The notes beneath the pieces were generated by a model, which saw only the letters and a program-made list of their open reading frames with translations, made no database searches and was not told the origin of the DNA. The translations under genes were made by a program, and so were the position numbers. 64,000 nt of DNA from an uncultured Pseudomonadales bacterium (GTDB lineage: Bacteria; Pseudomonadota; Gammaproteobacteria; Pseudomonadales; Pseudohongiellaceae), in NCBI GenBank assembly GCA_938091935.1, contig CALKNV010000001.1, positions 1 through 64,000 on the forward strand, written 5' to 3'. Shown here piece by piece: positions 7,420-14,983 of this stretch (its first letter is position 1; each line of letters opens with the position of its first letter).

Positions 7420-8559
7420 TTATACCGTACGACTAATAACCAGTTTCATGATCTCGGATGATCCGCCATAAATGCGACGCACTCGGGAATCGGCGTAAAG
7501 CCGTGAAATTGGATACTCACTCATATAGCCGTAGCCACCAAAGAACTGCAGGCAATCATCAATAATCTGATTGCCGGTCTCGGTGGTCCAAAGCTTGGCC
7601 ATAGCACCTTCTTCCGGAGTAAGTTTTCCCTCATTGATTTTCGCCAGGCACTGGTCCAGATAGGCCCACCCTACCGCGAGGTTGGTCTTGGCCTCGGCCA
7701 ACTTGAACTGGGTATTCTGAAAATCGAAGATCGACTGGCCGAATGCCTTGCGCTCCTTCACGTAATCTACGGTGAGTTCGTAGGCTCGCTGCGCCTCGGC
7801 GAAGGCGCGACAGGCAATAGTAATCCGCTCACGCGGTAACTCATTCATCAACACCGAAAAGCCAGCGCCTTCCTGACCTAGCAGGTTGGTTACTGGCACA
7901 CGCACATCAGTAAAAAATAATTCGGAAGTGTCTGCTGCTTTCTGCCCGATCTTGTCCAGGTTACGCCCGCGAGCAAAACCCACGCGATCAGTCTCAACGA
8001 TGATCAGGCTTATACCCTTGGCGCCAGCCTCAGGATCGGTCGAACAAACCAGCAGCACAAAGTCACAGTTTTGACCATTGGTGATAAATGTCTTCTGTCC
8101 GTTAATCACGTATTCATCACCATCTCTTGCCGCCGTGGTCTTCACGGCCTTGAGATCGCTGCCACAGCCGGGCTCAGACATGCCAATGGCAGCAATAGCT
8201 TCACCGCTTACCATTGCCGGCAACCACCGTTGCTTCTGCTCCTCGGTACCACTGTGCAACAGGTAATAGGAAACAATATCAGACGAGACTGAGAAACCAA
8301 CGCTGGCACCCCCGATTGCATAACCAACCTCTTCCGACAGCACCATGTTATAAAGAAAATCTGCGCCGGGTCCGCCATAGATTTCCGGGACACCACAGCA
8401 GTGAAAACCCATCTCCCCCGCTTTCAGCCAGAACTCGCGCGGCAGCATCCCGTCTTTTTCCCATTGTGCAATATTGGGCTCCAGCTCCTCGCGAAAGAAG
8501 CGGCGGGCATTGCTGCGGAAGAGCTCGTGATCACTATTGAAGATTGCTCGATCGTGCAT
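7420..8559 (-). CDS. acyl-CoA dehydrogenase (standard length)
   Basis: 379 residues from the ATG at 8559. The longer open frame to 8643 adds a non-homologous head that runs into the divergent thpR region, so I reject it. Typical domains: N-terminal helical (FRSNARRFFREEL), middle beta domain with MSEPGCGSD and FITNG, C-terminal helical with ERKAFGQ, FGGYGYMSEY and IYGGSSEIM (catalytic Glu region). FAD-dependent, passing electrons to ETF. It is first in the operon and may perform an early dehydrogenation of a longer acyl chain, while the Mcd-like enzyme handles the dicarboxylyl ester. Upstream lies a divergent promoter region shared with thpR. Substrate not deducible. Confidence 0.92.
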   Translation of the reverse strand: MHDRAIFNSDHELFRSNARRFFREELEPNIAQWEKDGMLPREFWLKAGEMGFHCCGVPEIYGGPGADFLYNMVLSEEVGYAIGGASVGFSVSSDIVSYYLLHSGTEEQKQRWLPAMVSGEAIAAIGMSEPGCGSDLKAVKTTAARDGDEYVINGQKTFITNGQNCDFVLLVCSTDPEAGAKGISLIIVETDRVGFARGRNLDKIGQKAADTSELFFTDVRVPVTNLLGQEGAGFSVLMNELPRERITIACRAFAEAQRAYELTVDYVKERKAFGQSIFDFQNTQFKLAEAKTNLAVGWAYLDQCLAKINEGKLTPEEGAMAKLWTTETGNQIIDDCLQFFGGYGYMSEYPISRLYADSRVRRIYGGSSEIMKLVISRTV

Positions 8560-8611
8560 AGTCTGCTTTGATAGGTATGATGTGGCTTGGAGCCAGGGAG
8601 CAGAGATTCTA

Positions 8612-9199
8612 ATGCAATCATCGGGTAATTGCGAAGCCAGCAAGATCAGGGTTTTTGTTGGGCTTCAGACACTGGCTGGAGATTGGCTAGCACCAGTCAG
8701 AGAGGCCTTATACGAAGAGTCATACCCCGGCATTGAAAGCCTGAGACTGACGCCTGAGCGAAATCTCCACGTGACGCTGAAATTTCTTGGTTTGGTGGCA
8801 GAAGAGACCATTCGAGAACTGTCACTTCACCTGGCGCAGGTCTGCGCGAAACATCAAGGGTTTGATTATCGCTGTGGAGGTCTGGGGAATTTCAAACAAT
8901 CCATCTGGCTGGGCGTAGATCCAAGTCCAGAATTACATGCGCTGGCAAAGGAAATAGATACTTGCTGCGCTTTACTGGGCTATGCCGCCGAGCAGAAACG
9001 CTTTACACCGCACGTGACCATCGCGCGCTACGGTAAAGCGGCGCGTCCGCCACTGGCCAATCTAATTGAGAAATTCGGCGAACAGGAATGGTTTGTAAGT
9101 CAAGTCAGAGAAGCCTGCCTCTTTAAATCGGAAACGCTGCCCGCTGGCGCCAGGTACACGGTCATTGAGCGCTATCCTTTGAAGCCAGCCGAGCCTTGA
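8612..9199 (+). CDS. thpR: RNA 2',3'-cyclic phosphodiesterase (2'-5' RNA ligase family)
   Basis: 195 residues from ATG 8612. The ORF-track start at 8537 would overlap the divergent dehydrogenase start and adds a non-conserved head. Two HxTx motifs are present, HVTLKFLG and HVTIARYG, the catalytic histidine pairs of the LigT/ThpR 2H phosphoesterase family. These enzymes hydrolyse 2',3'-cyclic phosphates on RNA ends and can join 2'-5' linkages in vitro. Monocistronic; it converges with a broken minus-strand gene. Confidence 0.9.
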   Translation: MQSSGNCEASKIRVFVGLQTLAGDWLAPVREALYEESYPGIESLRLTPERNLHVTLKFLGLVAEETIRELSLHLAQVCAKHQGFDYRCGGLGNFKQSIWLGVDPSPELHALAKEIDTCCALLGYAAEQKRFTPHVTIARYGKAARPPLANLIEKFGEQEWFVSQVREACLFKSETLPAGARYTVIERYPLKPAEP

Positions 9200-9208
9200 A
9201 GAATCCTG

Positions 9209-9820
9209 TCAGCACTTATGCTTGTCATTAAGCTCCTGTCCAGCCAGCACCATAGGCGTAATTTTTTCAAGACGGGACAGCCTGGTTTTCTCCTGCTTGG
9301 CTGAACCCACATGGTCTGCGTATTCGCGCTGCTTGCCCGGAGTCAGGGCGTTAAATGCTTGCTTTAGCTTTGCGTTCTTTTTCAAGACGGCATTCAGCTC
9401 CGCAGTAATAGTTAAGGTTTTCTTTGGAACAGGTTTGATGGTCTTGCCGGCACGCTGGTTCTCAATGGCTTCCTTGACGTACGCCTTCACCTTTCGACTA
9501 TTAAATTTATCACCCTGCTCGAAGCGCCAATGCCGCAAACCTCTTGTAGTGCCTTCCCGGGCATTAGCGAGAACCTTTTCAGCATCTTTGAGGAAAGCAC
9601 CGTTATGAAACCACAGTGCGCAATGATTCTTGAATGCCACTAAGCCGACGACATTTTTCCCTTCAAGTGTGTAAGTGGGTGTGCCTCACTTTACTGCCTC
9701 TTCCAATTCGGTGCTTAACATGACTTTGCGCGCCGCCTAGAGAATTTCAGCCCACTGCGCGTGTTTATCTATATAGGCCTCGACTTTCTGACTGGCCTCG
9801 TCTGGTTTTATTGTTGCCAT
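9209..9820 (-). pseudogene. YdeI/DUF1801 family protein, broken by two in-frame stop codons
   Basis: The 143-residue ORF (9209-9640) is only the C-terminal part of a family usually near 200 residues (AFKNHCALWFHNGAFLKDAE … KAYVKEAIENQ). Its N-terminus is present in the same frame upstream: ATG at 9818-9820 with a GGAGG site, MATIKPDEASQKVEAYIDK…AEIL, then TAG, AARKVMLSTELEEAVK, then TGA, GTPTYTLEGKNVVGL, then the ORF. Family members have a sense codon at the first stop and Trp at the second (KWG), so both look like single-base nonsense substitutions. The reading frame is otherwise intact, so decay is recent. The start sits 2 bp after the acetyltransferase stop, showing former translational coupling. 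Function of the family is unknown. Confidence 0.85.
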
Positions 9821-9822
9821 TA

Positions 9823-10359
9823 TTACCTCCGCTGGTCAGGGTTGATCAGCGAGTTCAACACGTGATCTTCCCATTTGCCATTGATAAGAATATAGGATCT
9901 TGCAACGCCCTCGCGCTCGAAGCCAAGGTTCCGTAACAGGGCTTCTGAGCGCCTGTTGGCCGGCATATGATTGGCCATGACGCGATGCAAGCTTAGCTCC
10001 TCGAAAGCATACTTGAGAGCAAACTGAACAATACACTTCATATAGCCCTGCCCCTGGTAACGCTCAGCGATTGAGTAACCCATGTGACAGGCCTGCATGA
10101 CGCCGCGCTCAATATTGCTAATGGAACAGCTGCCAATGACATGGGACTCTTGCTTGTCGGTACCAATAAAGTGAACGGACTGATCGCGCTTAAACTCCAG
10201 TTCACGTTCTTTCAGGCGCTGCTTCCAGTTTTCAACCGAGTGATAATTGCCTGGCACTCTGGGGCTCCAGGGCTGCAGGTGCTTTTCATTCACGGCGAAG
10301 TAGTTAGCCATAATGGTTTCGTGGCCCGGCTTTGCTCTGATGATGTTAATTTCGTTCAA
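9823..10359 (-). CDS. RimJ/RimL-type GNAT N-acetyltransferase
   Basis: 178 residues, single GNAT fold: acetyl-CoA loop around YQGQGYMK, followed by ALKYAFEELSLHRVMANHMPANRRSEALL and LGFEREGVARSY, the arrangement typical of the RimJ/RimL group that acetylates protein N-termini, ribosomal proteins or small amines. Its 3' end abuts the broken YdeI gene and its 5' end is 18 bp from a second GNAT gene, so the three probably formed one operon. The natural substrate cannot be read from sequence. Confidence 0.88.
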   Translation of the reverse strand: MNEINIIRAKPGHETIMANYFAVNEKHLQPWSPRVPGNYHSVENWKQRLKERELEFKRDQSVHFIGTDKQESHVIGSCSISNIERGVMQACHMGYSIAERYQGQGYMKCIVQFALKYAFEELSLHRVMANHMPANRRSEALLRNLGFEREGVARSYILINGKWEDHVLNSLINPDQRR

Positions 10360-10377
10360 ACCACTTACCTTGTGCGA

Positions 10378-10857
10378 TTACTGTGTCTCTGCCAAAGGGA
10401 GAACCATAAGCAAGGTAGGGTCGCCGCGCACAGAAAGCTGGCGGATGGGATGCCAGCCTAACTTGGCATAGAGACCACCACTCAGGTTTTGAGTCTGTAA
10501 GTAAAGATGGGGCAGCCCCATTTCCCTGGCAAGTTGGACGATGCGGGCCGTAACTTGAGACCCCAGCCTCTTGCCACGCCAGGCTTCATCAACATAAACA
10601 CTGCCCAGCCAGTAATAGTTATCGGGGAACAAGTCAGCCAGTTCCTGAAGCTTGAGCGCAGCTACTGCAACCGGCTCACCCCCTACGGACGCTACAATGT
10701 GGATTGGCAACTCGGTCTTGCTCAGGGAATCGGCGAGCTGTTGTTCGAGGCTATCGAAATTAGAACCCATACGATCCGCCCATTCTGTATGCCACCAGCG
10801 AATAACCTGGGGCACCAGCTCGGGTTGATCTGCAAGATAATGGAACTGGACGGACAT
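10378..10857 (-). CDS. GNAT family N-acetyltransferase
   Basis: 159 residues. GNAT core with LGSVYVDEAWRGKRLGSQVTARIV (strand 4 plus the R-x-x-x-x-G acetyl-CoA pyrophosphate loop) and GLYAKLGWHP near the end. Different subgroup from its downstream neighbour, closer to stand-alone small-molecule acetyltransferases. First gene of the probable GNAT-GNAT-YdeI operon. Substrate unknown. Confidence 0.85.
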   Translation of the reverse strand: MSVQFHYLADQPELVPQVIRWWHTEWADRMGSNFDSLEQQLADSLSKTELPIHIVASVGGEPVAVAALKLQELADLFPDNYYWLGSVYVDEAWRGKRLGSQVTARIVQLAREMGLPHLYLQTQNLSGGLYAKLGWHPIRQLSVRGDPTLLMVLPLAETQ

Positions 10858-10918
10858 GGCAGGACCTGCTGTTAGTCAACAGAAGTGTACTGCCAGCTAT
10901 CTGGAATTAACAGGCGCC

Positions 10919-12178
10919 CTAGATGTTGAGCTGGACGCGCTCGACGTCTTCCATCTGACCGTAGCCAGAAGTGATCACACGCTCACCTTCCTGCAGGCCC
11001 TCCCTTACCTCAATAAAGCGGTTGTTGCGGCGGCCGATGCGAATTTCGCGCCGATAGGCGGTTTCACCGGAGTCATCCAGCACGAATACCCAGTTACCCC
11101 CGGTGTCCTGAATAAAGCCACCCACAGGCAACAGCAGTGACTCCACCGGACTGCCGAGGGTTAATTCCATCTGCAAGGTCTGACCGCGTCGGATATTGCT
11201 GGGAGACAAGCCTTCAAACACCAGGTCAACTTCGAAGGTACCCGCTGTGATTTCAGGATAGACCTTAATTACCCTGGCCTGAGATTGCTGGCCCGCCAGT
11301 GTGAAAGTGGCGGACTGCTCTGGCAATACCCGCGATACATAGAATTCATCAATCTGGGCCACAATCTTGTATTGATCCACCACGTCGATCTGCCCAAGAC
11401 GCTGGCCGGTCTGCTTGCTTTCCCCAATCTCAACCGGAAAAGAAGTTAACTGACCTGCGATGGGCGCCTTCACCAACAGGCTTTCAAAACTTGCCTGAGA
11501 GATACGCAGGTTCTCAGTCAGCATGCTGATCTGATCGGCGATTTCCTGAATACGGCGCTCACGCTCATCATCCTCAACAATTTGCCGAGCCTTCAGGTTA
11601 GCGAGCACACGTTCCTGGTACACCAATTCATCGACGATAGCATCGTACTCTTCTTCTGAAACCAGGCTATCACCCACCAGGCGCTCCATGCGCTTTTTCT
11701 GGCGATCCAGAGTCGTGATGCGAAATTCGGTATCAATAATCTGCCGCTCTGTTGCCAGCTTTTGGTACTCAAAATCGGTGGTAATGTTGTTGAGGAAATT
11801 GAGCTGCTCAGTGGACTGTGCATCTGCCTGTGCTGCACTCAATCGCGTCTGGGTGTTGGCTAACTGCACCAGTGGTTGCCCAGCTTCTACAAAAGCGCCT
11901 TCCTCCACATACACTTCTTCAACGGAACCACCAATCACAGCATCCAGAAATACGCTTTCGAATGGTTGTATTGTTCCGCGAATGGGAATTAGGTCTTCAA
12001 ACGCACCATATTGAACGTCCGATACAATTAGTTGATCAGCGGAGACTCGATAAGTGCTGACCGCCGCGTCGGTCAACAGCTGATAGATGAATCCAGCACC
12101 TGCGAGTACTGCTACGCCAATCAAGGCCGTCTTCCACAATGGGCGAGGTTTCTTTTCTATGGGTTTATCCATGGCCAT
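10919..12178 (-). CDS. HlyD/MacA-type periplasmic adaptor subunit of an ABC exporter
   Basis: About 419 residues; the exact start is unclear (GTG 12196, ATG 12178 or ATG 12172 in one frame). A single N-terminal membrane anchor (WKTALIGVAVLAGAGFIY) is followed by a lipoyl/barrel-sandwich segment (GGSVEEVYVEEGAFVEAGQPL), a long coiled coil (about residues 125-250), a second lipoyl half (VKAPIAGQLTSFPVEIGE) and beta-barrel domains ending in EGLQEGERVITSGYGQ. Such adaptors link an inner-membrane ABC exporter to an outer-membrane channel. The ATPase gene and a wrecked permease gene lie upstream on the same strand, so the adaptor is probably an orphan unless another permease serves it. Confidence 0.88.
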   Translation of the reverse strand: MAMDKPIEKKPRPLWKTALIGVAVLAGAGFIYQLLTDAAVSTYRVSADQLIVSDVQYGAFEDLIPIRGTIQPFESVFLDAVIGGSVEEVYVEEGAFVEAGQPLVQLANTQTRLSAAQADAQSTEQLNFLNNITTDFEYQKLATERQIIDTEFRITTLDRQKKRMERLVGDSLVSEEEYDAIVDELVYQERVLANLKARQIVEDDERERRIQEIADQISMLTENLRISQASFESLLVKAPIAGQLTSFPVEIGESKQTGQRLGQIDVVDQYKIVAQIDEFYVSRVLPEQSATFTLAGQQSQARVIKVYPEITAGTFEVDLVFEGLSPSNIRRGQTLQMELTLGSPVESLLLPVGGFIQDTGGNWVFVLDDSGETAYRREIRIGRRNNRFIEVREGLQEGERVITSGYGQMEDVERVQLNI

Positions 12179-12369
12179 TTGGGGATTATACCCCACTACT
12201 CCTAATTATTAAGCTGTCTGCAAATGCCGCGTCAGCAGTTGCTTGTGCGAGACTGAATCGTAAAAAGACCGAAGTTGCGTGATCGTATAGAACGATCGGT
12301 CCGAAAATCCAAGAAATCTACTACCCATCAGGAGAGCGCTAATTTTGCACTTGTTAGATTTCATTGACC

Positions 12370-12854
12370 CTATTCATACCTCAGTGATCGAGTAGGGTTG
12401 GCGTTAGCGGTGAAGGCAGACAGGCCGCCCACGGTAGCAGCTGCTATCAACCAGGCCAGAAAGGCAGCAAAGATAAAAATTCCAGCACTCAGACTCACAC
12501 GATAGGCAAAGCTCTCAAGCCAGTTATTCATGAAATACCAGGCCACTGGCCAGGCAATAACATTCGCGAATAACACCAGTTTGCTGAAGTCCTGGGCGAG
12601 CATAGGGCCGGTCTGCGGTGCATTGGTGGCCAGCTCCAGATCCTGGCTACGACTGCCGCCAAAAAAGTTCGCATCACTTTGTAAGTACGATCTGCATCGG
12701 TCCAATGCTGGTCATAACTGGTTTCATGGCGCACAAACAGCGCGATGAAAATCACGCAGGCAAGACCAACCGCCAGTCCAACTATGTTGATGGCGGTGAA
12801 TAATCGATTAGCTAATAGGCTGCGGACAGTGAGCAGCAGAAAATTCTTAAACAT
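12370..12854 (-). pseudogene. MacB/FtsX-type ABC permease, internally deleted and frameshifted
   Basis: Only the two ends of a roughly 800-residue permease remain. The N-terminus (MFKNFLLLTVRSLLANRLFTA, a first membrane helix, DADRTYKVMRTF) is followed by a frame change at a run of six T (minus strand); one extra T restores frame into FGGSRSQDLELATNAPQ…MLAQDF. That then joins directly to the family's C-terminal end (SKLVLFANVIAWP … TRSLRYE). Most of the periplasmic domain and central helices are missing. The junction falls at an AQDF-like segment that family members carry near both ends, suggesting recombination between short repeats. The start overlaps the ATPase stop by 8 bp, as in an intact operon. 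Non-functional with high probability. Confidence 0.85.
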
Positions 12855-13575
12855 TAGCGACAGCTATCCCAGGCTCAGCGAAGAATTCAGTAGCCGCAGG
12901 CTCATCATGATGACTGATAATTTCGCCATCCAGCATTCGCACAATGCGTTTGCCGCGCGCTGCGTCTTTCGGAGAGTGGGTCACCATGACAATGGTGGTC
13001 CCTTCTTCATTCAATAGGTTGAGGATTTGCATGACCTCTTCGCCATGCTCGCTATCGAGATTACCTGTCGGTTCGTCCGCCAGGATTAAGGGGGGGTTGT
13101 TGACGATGGCACGGGCGACAGCCACGCGCTGTTGCTGACCACCAGATAATTGCTGTGGGAAATGCTTGGCGCGATGGGCCATGTCCATCTTTTCCAACAT
13201 AGCTTCAACCCGGGCCTTACGCTCTTGAGGCGCGGCCTTGGTATAGATTAGTGGTAGTTCCACATTTTCATACACCGACAATTCGTCAATTAGATTGAAA
13301 CTCTGGAATACAAAACCGATGTGCTGTTCACGCAGCTGGGCGCGTTGCCGCTCTGAGTAACTCGCCACCTCTTCGTCCAGAAACCAGTATTTGCCGCCAT
13401 CTGGATTATCAATAAGCCCGAGGATATGCAGCAAGGTGGATTTGCCGCAGCCAGAAGGCCCCATGATCGAAGTGAATTCACCCTCTTCAATAGTGAGATC
13501 TACACTATTCAGGGCAGTAGTTTCGATGTCTTCGGTACGAAAGAGCTTTGCCAAGCCCTCAGTTTTAATGATCAT
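12847..13575 (-). CDS. ABC transporter ATP-binding protein (MacB/LolD type)
   Basis: 242 residues from ATG 13575; the ORF-track start at 13626 adds a non-conserved head. Walker A GPSGCGKS, Q-loop FVFQSFNLIDELSV, signature LSGGQQQR, Walker B LILADEPTGNLDS and H-loop VMVTHS are all intact. The family powers exporters and lipoprotein release systems (LolD, MacB, FtsE). It is first of the minus-strand ATPase-permease-adaptor operon. Because the permease is destroyed, this ATPase has lost its obvious partner, although its motifs show no decay yet. Confidence 0.93.
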   Translation of the reverse strand: MIIKTEGLAKLFRTEDIETTALNSVDLTIEEGEFTSIMGPSGCGKSTLLHILGLIDNPDGGKYWFLDEEVASYSERQRAQLREQHIGFVFQSFNLIDELSVYENVELPLIYTKAAPQERKARVEAMLEKMDMAHRAKHFPQQLSGGQQQRVAVARAIVNNPPLILADEPTGNLDSEHGEEVMQILNLLNEEGTTIVMVTHSPKDAARGKRIVRMLDGEIISHHDEPAATEFFAEPGIAVANV

Positions 13576-13688
13576 TGCCGTATCCCCAGCGTCTAATTCA
13601 GATAAGCATCTGTGTGCTTTAGTCACACTAATGCTTAAATAGACGCCGGAATTTGGCTTCGGTTACAAAGAACTTAAAGATCGCTCCG

Positions 13689-14948
13689 TTAGCGGCGCTC
13701 CACCAGGGCAGCATCCACTAGACTGGTGAAATCCTCGCGGAAACCGCCGCCTCGGGACGGGGAAACCTGGGCCATAATCACGGTCACCGTGTTCTGCACC
13801 GGATCAATGAAATAGCGCGTGCCAGCGGAACCGTCCCACCAAATCGTGCCTTCAGAGACCGGGTAGCTGTAAGTCTCGGGGTCCATCACCAGATTGAAAC
13901 CGCCCAGAGTCCAGCCCGAGCCGGCCCAATAGCCTCGGCCGCCGATTGGCATGGCCTGATCTGGCACAGCATTTTGATACATGAGCTCCGCAGTCTGTTC
14001 GTCAAGTATCCGGTTGCCACCAAGCTCACCTTTGTTCAAGACCATCTGGGAGAAGTGCATGAAATCCATCACCGAAGACAGCAGACCTACTCCGCCTTCC
14101 ATCAGGCGCGGGCGCATTGTCCAGGGCACCGTTTCAATCTGGTAAGGCAGCAGGCGACCATCAGTGGGACGATACAGCTCAGCGAGGCGGGTCGCATCTT
14201 CGCCACCCGCCCAGAACATGGTGTTATCCATGGCCAGCGGTTCGAATATCTGCTCCTGTAAATATTGATCCAGAGGCACACCAGACCAGACTTCTATCAG
14301 CTTGCCCAGGATAGTGGCATGAATGCCATAGCGAAACTCTGTGCCGGGATTATGAAAAAGAGGGACACTTGCCGCCTTATCCACCATTTCATCCAGGGTG
14401 TAATTCTTGTCGCGAACTCTTTGCTCCCGATACAGGCTCGAGCTTCTACTGCCTAGTCCAGATGTATGAGTCAGGAGCTGTGCCACCGTAATATCACCGA
14501 CGCGCTCGCGCGTTTGGGAAATATCAGTGCTCTCAGAGTCCATCAGAACTCGCTGCGCCGCAAACTCGGGGAGATATTTTTGGATAGGGTCATCCATTTC
14601 AAACTTGCCCTGTTCATAGAGCTGCAGCACAGCAACGCTGGTGATCTCGCGGGTCATGGAATAGATGCGAAATAGCGCGTCCTCACGCATGGGAGTGACC
14701 TGTTCAATATCCAACATGCCCAGCGCCTCGTAGTAGACGATTTTGCCATCTCGGGCAACCGCCGCTACCACACCGGCAATATCACCGTTGTCTATATGCT
14801 CCTGCAGGTTAGCAGTTACCGCCTCCAGACCGGCGGAAGAAAAGCCAACACTCTCGGGCGAAGCGATTTCCAGAAGTTGGGCATAACTGTTATTAGCTGC
14901 CAGCGCTAACGCGATGCTGAATGCTCTAGCTGATTTCACGATGCTCAC
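13689..14948 (-). CDS. beta-lactamase-fold serine hydrolase (EstB/class C-like), exported
   Basis: 419 residues with an N-terminal signal peptide (FSIALALAANNSYA). Beta-lactamase/penicillin-binding-like fold: nucleophile region IYSMTREIT, HTSGLG, FRYGIHATILGKLIE (tyrosine motif) and GTIWWDGSAGTRYFIDP near the end. The usual S-x-x-K tetrad reads S97-M-T-R100, so the general-base lysine is replaced by arginine. Relatives include esterases and D-aminopeptidases of mostly unknown substrate. The DUF885 lipoprotein gene is 35 bp upstream, so the two may be co-transcribed. Activity is uncertain because of the K-to-R change. Confidence 0.85.
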   Translation of the reverse strand: MSIVKSARAFSIALALAANNSYAQLLEIASPESVGFSSAGLEAVTANLQEHIDNGDIAGVVAAVARDGKIVYYEALGMLDIEQVTPMREDALFRIYSMTREITSVAVLQLYEQGKFEMDDPIQKYLPEFAAQRVLMDSESTDISQTRERVGDITVAQLLTHTSGLGSRSSSLYREQRVRDKNYTLDEMVDKAASVPLFHNPGTEFRYGIHATILGKLIEVWSGVPLDQYLQEQIFEPLAMDNTMFWAGGEDATRLAELYRPTDGRLLPYQIETVPWTMRPRLMEGGVGLLSSVMDFMHFSQMVLNKGELGGNRILDEQTAELMYQNAVPDQAMPIGGRGYWAGSGWTLGGFNLVMDPETYSYPVSEGTIWWDGSAGTRYFIDPVQNTVTVIMAQVSPSRGGGFREDFTSLVDAALVERR

Positions 14949-14983
14949 TTTTCAATCCTCTATCCTAAAATTAGTTGGTTGCC

